A model generated the notes under the pieces. The model saw only the letters and a list, made by a program, of their open reading frames with translations. It was not told the origin of the DNA and made no database searches. DNA of 64,000 nt from Deltaproteobacteria bacterium (GTDB taxonomy: Bacteria > Acidobacteriota > Thermoanaerobaculia > Multivoradales > JAHZIX01): the NCBI GenBank assembly GCA_022601195.1, contig JAHZIX010000005.1, forward strand, positions 124,001-188,000, read 5' to 3'. Made by a program: the position numbers and the translations under genes. This document shows positions 35,233 to 44,179 of this stretch, one piece after another (the first letter of the stretch is position 1; every line of letters starts with the position of its first letter).

Positions 35233-37068
35233 CTAGCCCGATAGGTCCGGAAGAGTGTGTGCCCGGCCTTCGTTCTGCTGCTTCAAATAACCCATGAGAG
35301 GTTCGAAGTAGTTCAACATGGCCTTGGCACTGAAATCCTCACCAACGGTGTTGACCAAGACTTCCCGCCAATCCTGCGTCGCCCCCAGGGAGAGCACGCT
35401 ACGAAGGAAGGTGCCGACCTCTTTGCTGCCGTAGTAGTCGGTGTTGCGGGGGTCCTGGTGGAGGATGTTGTTAGCGATGTGGGCATGGAGCTGGTGCAGG
35501 ATGGCGTAGGACAGAGCGTAGTCGTAGTACTGCGCTGCGTCGTTAATGACGTGGGTCTTGGTGCAAGCATCGCAGAACTCTTCCCCTCGCTCGCTAGGAG
35601 GAACAACCCCTTGGTACTGCAGCACGTAGTCCCACCACCGCTGGTTGTACTGCTCCGGCTCGAGGCCTCCAGCGTAGAGATCCCGCTCGAAGTGGCTCAT
35701 GGTGCCGGCGGCGAAGGGAATGAACACCACCGAGTCCAAGGCCTCTCGGAGTAGGGCCTGAATCTGGTTGGCCTGTTCGGCTTCTTCGGAACCGGCAGAT
35801 TCTTCGATCAGCCCCCGGCCAACCAAGAAGGGTTTGTGGGTGGCAGCCATGCCGAGCATGGTTCCAACCCCTTCGTGGAACGCCCGGTTGGCTCCGGACC
35901 GGAGTAGGGGCGGGACTTCAGGAACTGTGTAGGCCTGGTAGTAGTAGATGTGTCCTAGCTCATGGTGGACTGTGGCCCACCATCTTTGATTGGACTGGAC
36001 GCTCATCAGGCTGCGCAGATCGTTCTGAAGATCCATGTGCCAAGCGCTGGCGTGATTGTTCTTTTTGTAGTCGGCGTCTGCAGGAGCCGGGTAGAGAGAA
36101 GACTTCTCGTAGAAGGAAGGGGGAAGGGGATCGAAGCCGAGGCTGACGAAGAAGTCCTCTCCCTGCTTGACGAGCCATTCCGGATCTTTGTCCGCCAGTA
36201 CGGAATCGAGATCGATGCCCTCGACCTTCACCGACGCCGCCCAATCTTGAGCCCAGCGGTTGGGAAGCCAATGGGCGGGTAGAAGGTCTGGTACTTCTTC
36301 GCCATAGGTCTCGGCGAGCTCATAGCGGGCCCAGGTGTGAAGCTCGCGGTAGAGAGGCCAGATATCGTGGATGAAACCTTCGAGAAGCTCCATCATGTCG
36401 CCGGTGCCCATGCCGTAGTCGGACACCTGATAGTTGAAATAGTCTTCGTAGCCGACCGATTGAACGGTGCCGTTGCGCAGCCGAACCATGGTCTCCAGGC
36501 CTTCCTTGAGAGGTTTTCCCACTTCCTTGGAAGCCTCCCAGGCAGCCTGCCTGCGGGCCAGGTCGTTGGAATTCTCCAACAGATCATCGATGTCGTTGGT
36601 GGTGACCGGTTCTCCATCGATGGAGAATTCGAAACCGAAGAGCTTCTCGTTGTTGATCGTTTCGGAAGAGATGCGTTCTGCAACCAGTTCCGCCGCTACT
36701 TGAGGGAAATTCCCGGCTTGGTAGGAGATAGCGCTCAATTGTTTTTGTTGTAGAGAAGTGAGGATGTCACCGTACTCTTTTAACTTTGTAGCGCGCTCGA
36801 TGTTCTCGGTGGAACCGGTAAAGTCGGCTAGGGCCTGTTGCGCCGCTTCCGCCTTGAGACGGTTGGTGTCATCTCCTTCGACAATTCGAGTATTCGCTTG
36901 CCATTCAGCTTCGGCAGCTTTGTAGTAAAGATCTAGGAATTGCTCAGTATAGGTAGAGAGGAAGGCCTCGGCCTCCTCCTGTTGAGCCGCTCCGGAAGGT
37001 GCGTCTTCGGGCTGGCAACCCAGCACGAGAGCAGCGCAGATCAGGGCGGAAGTGCAGGTGCGAAGCAT
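35233..37068 (-). CDS. M2-family peptidyl-dipeptidase (ACE-like) lipoprotein
   Basis: A 611-residue zinc peptidase like angiotensin-converting enzyme. Lipobox LVLGC puts the lipid at Cys18. The zinc motif is HELGH at 369-373 and the third ligand E399 in HEGVG; other ACE marks are AHWLPNRWAQDW and the ASAWHMDL segment. It should remove dipeptides from peptide C-termini outside the cytoplasm. ATG 37068 has GGAGG 8 nt upstream; the frame stays open to 37428 but without a signal. Single catalytic domain, as usual in bacteria. Confidence 0.93.
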   Translation of the reverse strand: MLRTCTSALICAALVLGCQPEDAPSGAAQQEEAEAFLSTYTEQFLDLYYKAAEAEWQANTRIVEGDDTNRLKAEAAQQALADFTGSTENIERATKLKEYGDILTSLQQKQLSAISYQAGNFPQVAAELVAERISSETINNEKLFGFEFSIDGEPVTTNDIDDLLENSNDLARRQAAWEASKEVGKPLKEGLETMVRLRNGTVQSVGYEDYFNYQVSDYGMGTGDMMELLEGFIHDIWPLYRELHTWARYELAETYGEEVPDLLPAHWLPNRWAQDWAASVKVEGIDLDSVLADKDPEWLVKQGEDFFVSLGFDPLPPSFYEKSSLYPAPADADYKKNNHASAWHMDLQNDLRSLMSVQSNQRWWATVHHELGHIYYYQAYTVPEVPPLLRSGANRAFHEGVGTMLGMAATHKPFLVGRGLIEESAGSEEAEQANQIQALLREALDSVVFIPFAAGTMSHFERDLYAGGLEPEQYNQRWWDYVLQYQGVVPPSERGEEFCDACTKTHVINDAAQYYDYALSYAILHQLHAHIANNILHQDPRNTDYYGSKEVGTFLRSVLSLGATQDWREVLVNTVGEDFSAKAMLNYFEPLMGYLKQQNEGRAHTLPDLSG

Positions 37069-37231
37069 GTTGAAAACCTCCACAGTAAGGATTGAGATTG
37101 TTGGATCGAGAGAGTCGGTCCATCCAGGGGGACCAGACTGAGTAGATTCGGGATAGGGCATGCTACCAGAGGTTGATACGCCGGGTTTTGTTAGGGGTTT
37201 CGAATTGATTTTCCGGCTCGCGTCCAATGAC

Positions 37232-38980
37232 TCAACCTCGAAGAGCATGCCAGAAGACGGCCGGTAACTTAAAAACGGACGGCTCGGCTTCGAAGTTGGC
37301 CAAGCGTTCCCCCAGGGTGTCCGTGGAACCATGAGAAACGAACCAAGGGGGCTTGGGAAAAGTCTTGAAGGGGGCTTGGAGCACACTTTTCTCGGCTCTT
37401 TCAAACATGAAGGTGTTGTGGACGACACCGCTGCCGCTGCGGATGTCGTAGAGGTCGTGGCCGGGAAAGGCTCCCCAGGTGGTACTCATGAGGCCGAAGC
37501 CAACCGCCGCCCAGTGATTGACCGAGACGGTCCCGAAGCGCAGGCTCTCCAGGGCCCGGTTGAGGGCATCTCGGACCTCCGGGTCTCGGAGAGAGGCGGG
37601 GTGGATCAAAAGGGTGACGTTGAGGGTGCCCCAAAGAACGTCGTTGGCAAATTCGACAGCGCGGTTCAGAAAGTCCGCCGGGTTGTCAGCTTCCAGGGCC
37701 GTTTCCCCGAACACCGAGCAGAAGGCTTCGGTTTGAAAGCAGATGTCTTGCTCCTGGGTCGGGTCCAGTTGGGGAATCAGCGCCCAGGGTAGCTCTCCGC
37801 CGCTGCGGTTGCCGTAGGTCTCCGCCTCCGGGTGGGCTGCCAGGAAAGCGTCGAAGCGATCTTCGGCTCCTGGGTAGTAAGCGACCCGATTCGGAGTCGT
37901 CTTCAATCGTCGGCGCAGGGCATCGAGGAGCTCCCGTCGCTGATTCCAGCCACTGTGTTGGATCACCATGCGAGTCGCATTGCAGTTGAATCCGGCGTTG
38001 TTGGTCAAAGAGGACACCAGATTTTCGGCCTGGTACTCGATGTCGGAAGAAGTCCAGGGGCCAGGGACGACGATGACTCCGCTGACGTTTCCGAGCTCTG
38101 AAGAGAGAGGTTTGGTGAGGCGGGGCTTGCGCTCTTCCTTGCGCCGTTGTCCTTCTTCTCCGGAACCGAAGACAATGGCCTCCACCGTATGGTGGGAGCC
38201 GGTGATGTGAATTTCCTCGACACCCGGGTGATCGCAGAGGTAGGCCCCTTCTTCTGCACCACCGTAGACCACTGCCAGAAACCCTCGCTCCACCATGCAG
38301 GAGAAGGCCTGCTCGATGAGAGGGCCGAGATAGGCGTTGAGGGGGTGCATTTTGTAGAGCACCACCCGGTTTTCCACAAAGAATTTGTACAGGGCGTCGG
38401 TGGGGCCGATGGACGAAACATTGCCAGCGCCGAGGACCAAGGCGACTCCCCCTTGTGGGTCCGGCTGTCGGTAGACCTGGGCCTGGGTCTCGGCAAGCTT
38501 TTCCGCTTCAACTCCGGGCTCCATCCAAACCTCGGCGGTAACGCCGGGAAAGAGCAGACGATCCCAGATTCCGCAGGGGAAAACCTGAGCTGTCACTTGG
38601 CCATTGGGCCGGGTCTTGATGGGACCGGGAATGCGAGGTTGTCCATGGTCCCGGATATCCACCAGGGAATCTCTCAACAGGCGCAGGTTGCGCAGGATCA
38701 AGTAGGGGCCGGCGACCCATTCCTCGCCACTCTGGGGGGTGCCGAGGGGAAGACTCTCGCCGGCGCAACTCGCTGCCGACCACTGGGCAGAGATCTCGGA
38801 AAAGCCGTTGATCATCTCCTCGAGAAGAATGAGGCGCTCGACGATACCCGTGATTGCCCAGGTGGCCTTGCGAGACTGGAGTGCCTCGACGGCGGCATCC
38901 AACTCACTTCGAGTGCTGGGTGGAGGAGCTTCGGTAAGAGGACGGCCAGAATTGGGATGGGCTCGAGCGGTAGCGTTCAT
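37232..38980 (-). CDS. Aldehyde dehydrogenase family protein
   Basis: A 582-residue protein with the ALDH fold; the nucleophile is C333 in NNAGFNCNATR. The HITGSHHTVEAIVFG segment fits the nicotinamide site, and SGSGVVHNTF closes the domain. It is longer than usual ALDHs (about 490) with an N-terminal helical extension. The usual catalytic Glu loop is replaced by SSELGNVSGVIV, where the Glu is likely E302 (KPLSSELGN). The substrate is unknown. ATG 38980 has CGGAG 6 nt upstream. It lies upstream of the M2 gene on the same strand with 163 bp between. Confidence 0.87.
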   Translation of the reverse strand: MNATARAHPNSGRPLTEAPPPSTRSELDAAVEALQSRKATWAITGIVERLILLEEMINGFSEISAQWSAASCAGESLPLGTPQSGEEWVAGPYLILRNLRLLRDSLVDIRDHGQPRIPGPIKTRPNGQVTAQVFPCGIWDRLLFPGVTAEVWMEPGVEAEKLAETQAQVYRQPDPQGGVALVLGAGNVSSIGPTDALYKFFVENRVVLYKMHPLNAYLGPLIEQAFSCMVERGFLAVVYGGAEEGAYLCDHPGVEEIHITGSHHTVEAIVFGSGEEGQRRKEERKPRLTKPLSSELGNVSGVIVVPGPWTSSDIEYQAENLVSSLTNNAGFNCNATRMVIQHSGWNQRRELLDALRRRLKTTPNRVAYYPGAEDRFDAFLAAHPEAETYGNRSGGELPWALIPQLDPTQEQDICFQTEAFCSVFGETALEADNPADFLNRAVEFANDVLWGTLNVTLLIHPASLRDPEVRDALNRALESLRFGTVSVNHWAAVGFGLMSTTWGAFPGHDLYDIRSGSGVVHNTFMFERAEKSVLQAPFKTFPKPPWFVSHGSTDTLGERLANFEAEPSVFKLPAVFWHALRG

Positions 38981-39224
38981 GGCGGCTCCGAGGTTGGGAT
39001 GTGGAAGGAAGGCCAAGATAGCATAGGCCTGGAATCCGCGGAGCTTCTACAAATTAAGACTCTACTTGCACTTCGTATTCCTTGACTTGATGGCGATAAT
39101 TCGATAGATAGCTATGTGTCCGCAGGGATCGCGGCGCCCCCCTTCACGGTAGTCACCTCGCTCTGCAAGCTCGGCTTGCTACCCCATAGCGAGATCTCGC
39201 TGCCAGGATCACCAGGAGTCGATC

Positions 39225-42200
39225 ATGAAGTTCTGTCGTGGGCCCTATCTTCGCTACCCCCTGATCTCTAGCTTCTTCTTTCTTTTTCTAGGGAGCGGAT
39301 TACCGGTCCCCTTGAACGCCCAGGCCGATCCTCCGGTAACACCTGGATTTCCCAACGTTACCCAAACCGCCGGTGCCATCCTGAGTGGCTTGAACGAGCC
39401 GAACCAGGGGCGGACGGCCATCATCGCTTACCACAACGGCATTCTCTTCACCTTGCCGGAGCTTCCTTCCAGTCAACCCGGGTCGGATTTCCAAGTGCGC
39501 ACTTGGGATATCTCTGACCCGACCCTTCCCGTTGTCACCTCTTCCCTGGGAATTTCCCCCATGCCCATCAACGCCCACGGCTATTTCAAGAGCGGTGACT
39601 ACTTGGTGGTCGGCTCCAATTGGCCCCCGGAAGCGCCCTGGTCGTTTCGGGCCGACGGCGTGGGCGCCGTAGAACGAACGGAATTTCCTGGTCTGGTGTG
39701 CGCAGGGGGACGCGGCTGCCTCTCTCAGCCCTGGCTGGTGGGACAGACCTATTGGAGCTATGGCGAGGTCTCCGGGGATGCCTTCATCGAGCTCAACGGT
39801 AATCGGTTCTCCCAATGGGATCACCTCGGGCTGACGGGAGTGGTGGGGCATCCCTTTCTGGTTGGAGATCTGCTGATCTTCGCTTCGGACCAGAGTCGCA
39901 CGGGTCTGGCCACCTACGATGTCAGCGACCCTTCCAATCCAGTGCTGTTGGACGTCCTGACGACCGGCGGGCCAGGAGGCTATTGGCCGGAGCTGTGGGG
40001 AGGCGACGGGAAGCTCTACGCTGTCTTCCCCTATCGGTCCAACGGCAATGGCATCCGCGTTGCCGATCTGACGGATCCTTCGGACCTGAAGTTTCTCGCC
40101 GACACTCCCCTCCCGGGTGACGCTGCCATGTATATGCAGTTTCAGGATGAGTACGCCTTTACCGGCGGCCACAAGGTCGATATGCGCACCTTCGAGTCGG
40201 TGTTGTTTCTCGACGGTGCCAACACCACACGGCCCAACGATGGGGGCTTGGGAATCGACACCAGCCAATTCGCGCTGCCCTTGGGCAATTTGTTGGTCAC
40301 CGGCGGCGTCGGAAGCCTGCAGGGCATGGCGATCTGGGCTCACCAGGCAGCTCCGGATACCCGGGGCCCTTCGGTGGGTTTCCATATTCCTCAGGCAGGT
40401 AGGACCAACTATCCCGTGGGAGCTCCCATCAGCTTGCTCATTCACGAGACCCTCGAGACCACTACGATCATCAACGGCGCCACCTTCATCGTGCAGCCTC
40501 TAGGGGGTAGCCCAATCACCGGGAGGACGGTCTTTTCCTTCAATGACATCCTCACTTTTACTCCGGACCAACCCCTGATGCCGAACACGACTTATGAGGT
40601 CTTGCTGCCGGCCGGGGGTATCAAGGACGCTGCCGGCAACGGCATTGTGGGCTATGGCTTCACCTTCTCGACCGGCTCTACCGTGGGCGGCAACGTGGCT
40701 CCGGTGGTGGAGAGTTTCTCTGCCTCGGTTTATCCCGCAGCGCCCGGGCAAACCGTAACTTTGTCCGCCTCGGGCAGCGATCCGGACGGGGGAGCCGTGG
40801 AGTATCGTTTCGACTTCGGCGATGGCTCTCCAAGGACATCTTGGTCGAGCGGCGCTACTGCCGGCCACGGCTATGGCGAACGGGGTCACTATCAGGCTCT
40901 GGTTCAGGTCCGAGACGCCGCTGGAGCGATCGCCACCGCTACCCATACGGTGACGGTCACCACAGCTGCCGCCGGTCCTCAGCCCACCCATAGCACCGCA
41001 GTTTTTTGTGACGATGCTCAGCGTCGGGTGTGGACGGTCAATCCGGATAACGATTCCCTTTCCGCCGTCGATGCGGATACCCAAGCCAAGGAGCTGGAAG
41101 TCCCGGTCTGTGCAGATCCCCGCAGCGTCGGTCGCTCCGCCCAGGGGCAGATCTGGGTCACTTGCTTCGACGACGACCGGATTCGCGTGCTGGATGCAGC
41201 AGGGGGATTCGTCGCCGATATTCAGGAAGACTATGGCAGTGCTCCCATGGGGCTCGCCTTTTCCCCGGACGGCGCCACGGCCTACGTGACCTTGCAAGGC
41301 AGCGGTGAGCTGGTGAGCTATGACGCCACCAGCCGCCAGAGCACCGGACGGCTTTTCCTTGGACCGAGACCCAGGGCTCTGGCCGTGTCCGGAGATGGCG
41401 CTCGGGTCCTGGTCACCCGTCTTCTGTCGCCCAGAGATCACGGCGAAGTCTGGGAGGTCAACGCTCCGTCTCTGACCTTGAACCGCACCTTGCGCTTGCC
41501 CAAGTTCGGAGGGGATTCGAATCGGGATTCGACCGCTGCTGGGCGAGGAGCCGCCAACTACCTGGTAGGCATTGCTCTGTCCCCGGACGGCCAATCCGCC
41601 TTCGTGACCGCGAACAAACCGAATCAAGAAAAGGGCCTTCTCTTTGGGGACGACCTGGATCAGGACAACACGGTTCGCAACATCCTGGTCCGAGTCGATC
41701 TCACTACCGGCCTGGTCACCAATGGGGTCGACCTCGACAACAGCGATTCCGCCTCCGCTGTCGCCTTTTCTCCTCTAGGGGACTACCTTTTTGTGGCTCT
41801 TCAGGGGAATGACGAAGTGGTGGTACTCGATGCGTTGCGCCTCGAGGAAACCGTGGGGTTGGGGAGCCTGGTCACCCGCCTCGGCGCCGGCAGCGCTCCT
41901 CAGGGAGTTTGTACCGATGCCACGAGCCAACGCACCTTCGTGAAGAATTTCACCGGCCGAAGCCTGACCTCTTTGGATACCCTCGAGTTGTTTCGATCCG
42001 GAAACAAGAATGTCGGTTCAACCGAGATAGCTGCCGTCGCGGCGGAGGCCTTGCCGCCTCAGGTGCTGACCGGAAAGCAGATCTTCTACCATGGGGGAGA
42101 TCCTCGCATGAGTGGTGAAGGCTACCTGAGTTGTGCTTCCTGCCACTTGGATGGAGGCCACGATGGCCGTACCTGGGACTTCACCGGACGAGGAGAGGGC

Positions 42201-43340
42201 CTGCGCAACACCACTTCCCTCCGGGGCCGAGGAGGCATGGCTCACGGCAACGTTCACTGGACGGCCAACTTCGATGAGATTCAGGATTTCGAGAACGATA
42301 TCCGAGGCGCTTTCGGAGGGGATGGCTTTCTCAGCGAGGCTGATTTCGGTGCCACCAGTGATCCTCTGGGGCCTCCCAAGGCGGGCCTCGATGCAGATCT
42401 CGATGCCTTGGCCGCCTACGTGACTTCCCTCGGAAGCGAATCGGTCCCCAAGAGTCCCCACCGGGCACCCGACGGTGCTCTGACGCCCCAAGGAGAGGCG
42501 GGACGCACGGTTTTCGAGAGCCTTAACTGCACCCAATGCCACTCTGGGACTGCCTTCACCGACAGCACCTTGGGGGTGGCGACGCTCCATGATGTGGGAA
42601 CCATTCGGACCACCTCCGGCCAACGAATCGGCGGTCCTCTCGACGGCCTCGATACCCCGACGCTGGCCGGATTGTGGAATACCGCACCCTATTTCCACGA
42701 TGGCTCCGCGGGGACTTTATTCGAAGTCTTTCAGGAAGCCGGCGGTGTGGTTTATCCGGCGGAGACGGGAAGTGTTTCCGGGGGAGCACAGATCACCGAC
42801 CAGTACGTCGAGCTCAATAACGACGACACGGTGCATGGCCGCGCCTATGTGGGCCTCAACAATACCGGTGCCCGCGTCACCTTGAATGGGGTCGACGGTG
42901 GCAACGGTGGTCTTGGTGCGGTGGAGGTCCGCTACAGCGTTTGGAACGTGCAAGACCTGGATATCACCGTCAATGGAGCCACTCAGACGGTCCAAATGGA
43001 AGACGTCGGCAACGATCCGCGCTGGAGACACACCAATTGGAGATCCCTCCGCCTAGAAGACATCTCCTTGAACGCCGGCGCCTCCAATACCATCGAGGTC
43101 TCCAGTGCGGAGGCCTTTCCCAACGTTAGCCTGGACGAGGTCGTCGTCACCACCATCGATGACCGTCTCGCCGCCCAACCTCACCGGCAGGTGATGTTGC
43201 TGTCCGAAGGGGATCGGGAAGCGTTGATCGCCTTCTTGCAACAACTCGATGGCCAATCCCTCGGCGATCCCGATGCAGCGATCTTTTCGGATGGTTTTGA
43301 GTCGGGAGATACGGCGGCCTGGACTTTGACGGTGCCCTGA
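39225..43340 (+). CDS. Large secreted multi-domain cytochrome c/propeller protein
   Basis: A 1371-residue exported protein (signal to about residue 32). In order: an LVIVD-like propeller (about 40-380), a Big_5-type Ig domain (about 382-487), a PKD domain (about 491-580; FDFGDGSPRTSW), a YVTN propeller (about 585-930), then diheme cytochrome-peroxidase-like modules with CASCH (970-974) and CTQCH (1102-1106). A CBM6-like jelly roll (about 1176-1305) is placed between LFEVFQEAGG and the last heme-domain helix LSEGDREALIAFLQQ. It ends AIFSDGFESGDTAAWTLTVP. It may move electrons at the cell surface while binding polysaccharide. ATG 39225 has AGGAG 7 nt upstream. Confidence 0.9.
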   Translation: MKFCRGPYLRYPLISSFFFLFLGSGLPVPLNAQADPPVTPGFPNVTQTAGAILSGLNEPNQGRTAIIAYHNGILFTLPELPSSQPGSDFQVRTWDISDPTLPVVTSSLGISPMPINAHGYFKSGDYLVVGSNWPPEAPWSFRADGVGAVERTEFPGLVCAGGRGCLSQPWLVGQTYWSYGEVSGDAFIELNGNRFSQWDHLGLTGVVGHPFLVGDLLIFASDQSRTGLATYDVSDPSNPVLLDVLTTGGPGGYWPELWGGDGKLYAVFPYRSNGNGIRVADLTDPSDLKFLADTPLPGDAAMYMQFQDEYAFTGGHKVDMRTFESVLFLDGANTTRPNDGGLGIDTSQFALPLGNLLVTGGVGSLQGMAIWAHQAAPDTRGPSVGFHIPQAGRTNYPVGAPISLLIHETLETTTIINGATFIVQPLGGSPITGRTVFSFNDILTFTPDQPLMPNTTYEVLLPAGGIKDAAGNGIVGYGFTFSTGSTVGGNVAPVVESFSASVYPAAPGQTVTLSASGSDPDGGAVEYRFDFGDGSPRTSWSSGATAGHGYGERGHYQALVQVRDAAGAIATATHTVTVTTAAAGPQPTHSTAVFCDDAQRRVWTVNPDNDSLSAVDADTQAKELEVPVCADPRSVGRSAQGQIWVTCFDDDRIRVLDAAGGFVADIQEDYGSAPMGLAFSPDGATAYVTLQGSGELVSYDATSRQSTGRLFLGPRPRALAVSGDGARVLVTRLLSPRDHGEVWEVNAPSLTLNRTLRLPKFGGDSNRDSTAAGRGAANYLVGIALSPDGQSAFVTANKPNQEKGLLFGDDLDQDNTVRNILVRVDLTTGLVTNGVDLDNSDSASAVAFSPLGDYLFVALQGNDEVVVLDALRLEETVGLGSLVTRLGAGSAPQGVCTDATSQRTFVKNFTGRSLTSLDTLELFRSGNKNVGSTEIAAVAAEALPPQVLTGKQIFYHGGDPRMSGEGYLSCASCHLDGGHDGRTWDFTGRGEGLRNTTSLRGRGGMAHGNVHWTANFDEIQDFENDIRGAFGGDGFLSEADFGATSDPLGPPKAGLDADLDALAAYVTSLGSESVPKSPHRAPDGALTPQGEAGRTVFESLNCTQCHSGTAFTDSTLGVATLHDVGTIRTTSGQRIGGPLDGLDTPTLAGLWNTAPYFHDGSAGTLFEVFQEAGGVVYPAETGSVSGGAQITDQYVELNNDDTVHGRAYVGLNNTGARVTLNGVDGGNGGLGAVEVRYSVWNVQDLDITVNGATQTVQMEDVGNDPRWRHTNWRSLRLEDISLNAGASNTIEVSSAEAFPNVSLDEVVVTTIDDRLAAQPHRQVMLLSEGDREALIAFLQQLDGQSLGDPDAAIFSDGFESGDTAAWTLTVP

Positions 43341-43477
43341 AGGGGGCTGGATCTTCCCAGATTCGTCTCGTCAGATAGCAGAGCCAGGAGGAAAAGGGGC
43401 CGGGGAAGCGCAGGAGGAATTGTGTCGTCTCGCAGTAATCTTCCCTCTGTAGGCTCCTCGGGAAAAGTGCGCCCCCC

Positions 43478-44179
43478 CTAAGGGAACAGGGGTTTGGTAG
43501 GTGGGGAAGCCACCTTCGGCGGGGGCAGGTCTGTGGGAGTCTCCGTTTGGTTCCCCAGCTCCTGCCGCAAGAAGGCCTTAGCGGTACGCCAATCGCGAAC
43601 CACCGTAGGTTTGGAGATTTTTAAAACGGCACCTGTCTCCTCGACGTTGAGGCCGACGAAAAATCGTAGACGCACGATTTTCGCCAGGCGGGCGTCGAGT
43701 TTTTCCAATTTGGCGAGGGCATCGTTGATGGCGAGGATAAGCTCTCCCCGATCTTCGAATACCGCTTCGAATTCCTCGTCCAGCGGTACGAGAATCACAT
43801 CTCTTCCTCTCTTGATGCGCTTGCGGGTACGGGCATGATCTATGAGGATTTTGGCCATGCAGTCAGATGCGAAGCCGAAAAATTGGCCACTATTTTTCCA
43901 AGTCAGACTCCGTCTGCCGTTCAACTTGAGGAAGAACTCATTGACCAAGGCGGTCGGTTGCAGGGTGATGTTTCTTTCCCCGTGCATGCACCGGCGGGCG
44001 ATAGAGCGAAGTTCGTCACAAACTTTCGGCATCAGAGCGACGAGAGGCTCTGAATCCCCTTCGCTCCAATCCATCAAGACCGTGGTGACGTCCCCCGGCT
44101 CCTCGGTTTGTAGTTCGTTGTCTTGGCCGTCCTTTCCTGAGTCTTCATTGCCAGGTAGGTCGGTATGCTGGTGATCCAT
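43478..44179 (-). CDS. ECF sigma factor, TIGR02999/Sig-70_X6-like
   Basis: A 233-residue ECF-type sigma factor. Region 2 is around LPQ/ELRSIARRCMHGERNITLQPTALVNE and MAKILIDHARTRKRIKRG; region 4 is LRFFVGLNVEETGAVLKISKPTVVRDWRTAKAFLRQEL. The QPTALVNE motif and the tail are typical for the acidobacterial/planctomycete family linked to Ser/Thr kinases. No anti-sigma gene is adjacent; control by the divergent kinase is plausible. It starts at ATG 44179 with CGGAGAG upstream. Confidence 0.93.
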   Translation of the reverse strand: MDHQHTDLPGNEDSGKDGQDNELQTEEPGDVTTVLMDWSEGDSEPLVALMPKVCDELRSIARRCMHGERNITLQPTALVNEFFLKLNGRRSLTWKNSGQFFGFASDCMAKILIDHARTRKRIKRGRDVILVPLDEEFEAVFEDRGELILAINDALAKLEKLDARLAKIVRLRFFVGLNVEETGAVLKISKPTVVRDWRTAKAFLRQELGNQTETPTDLPPPKVASPPTKPLFP

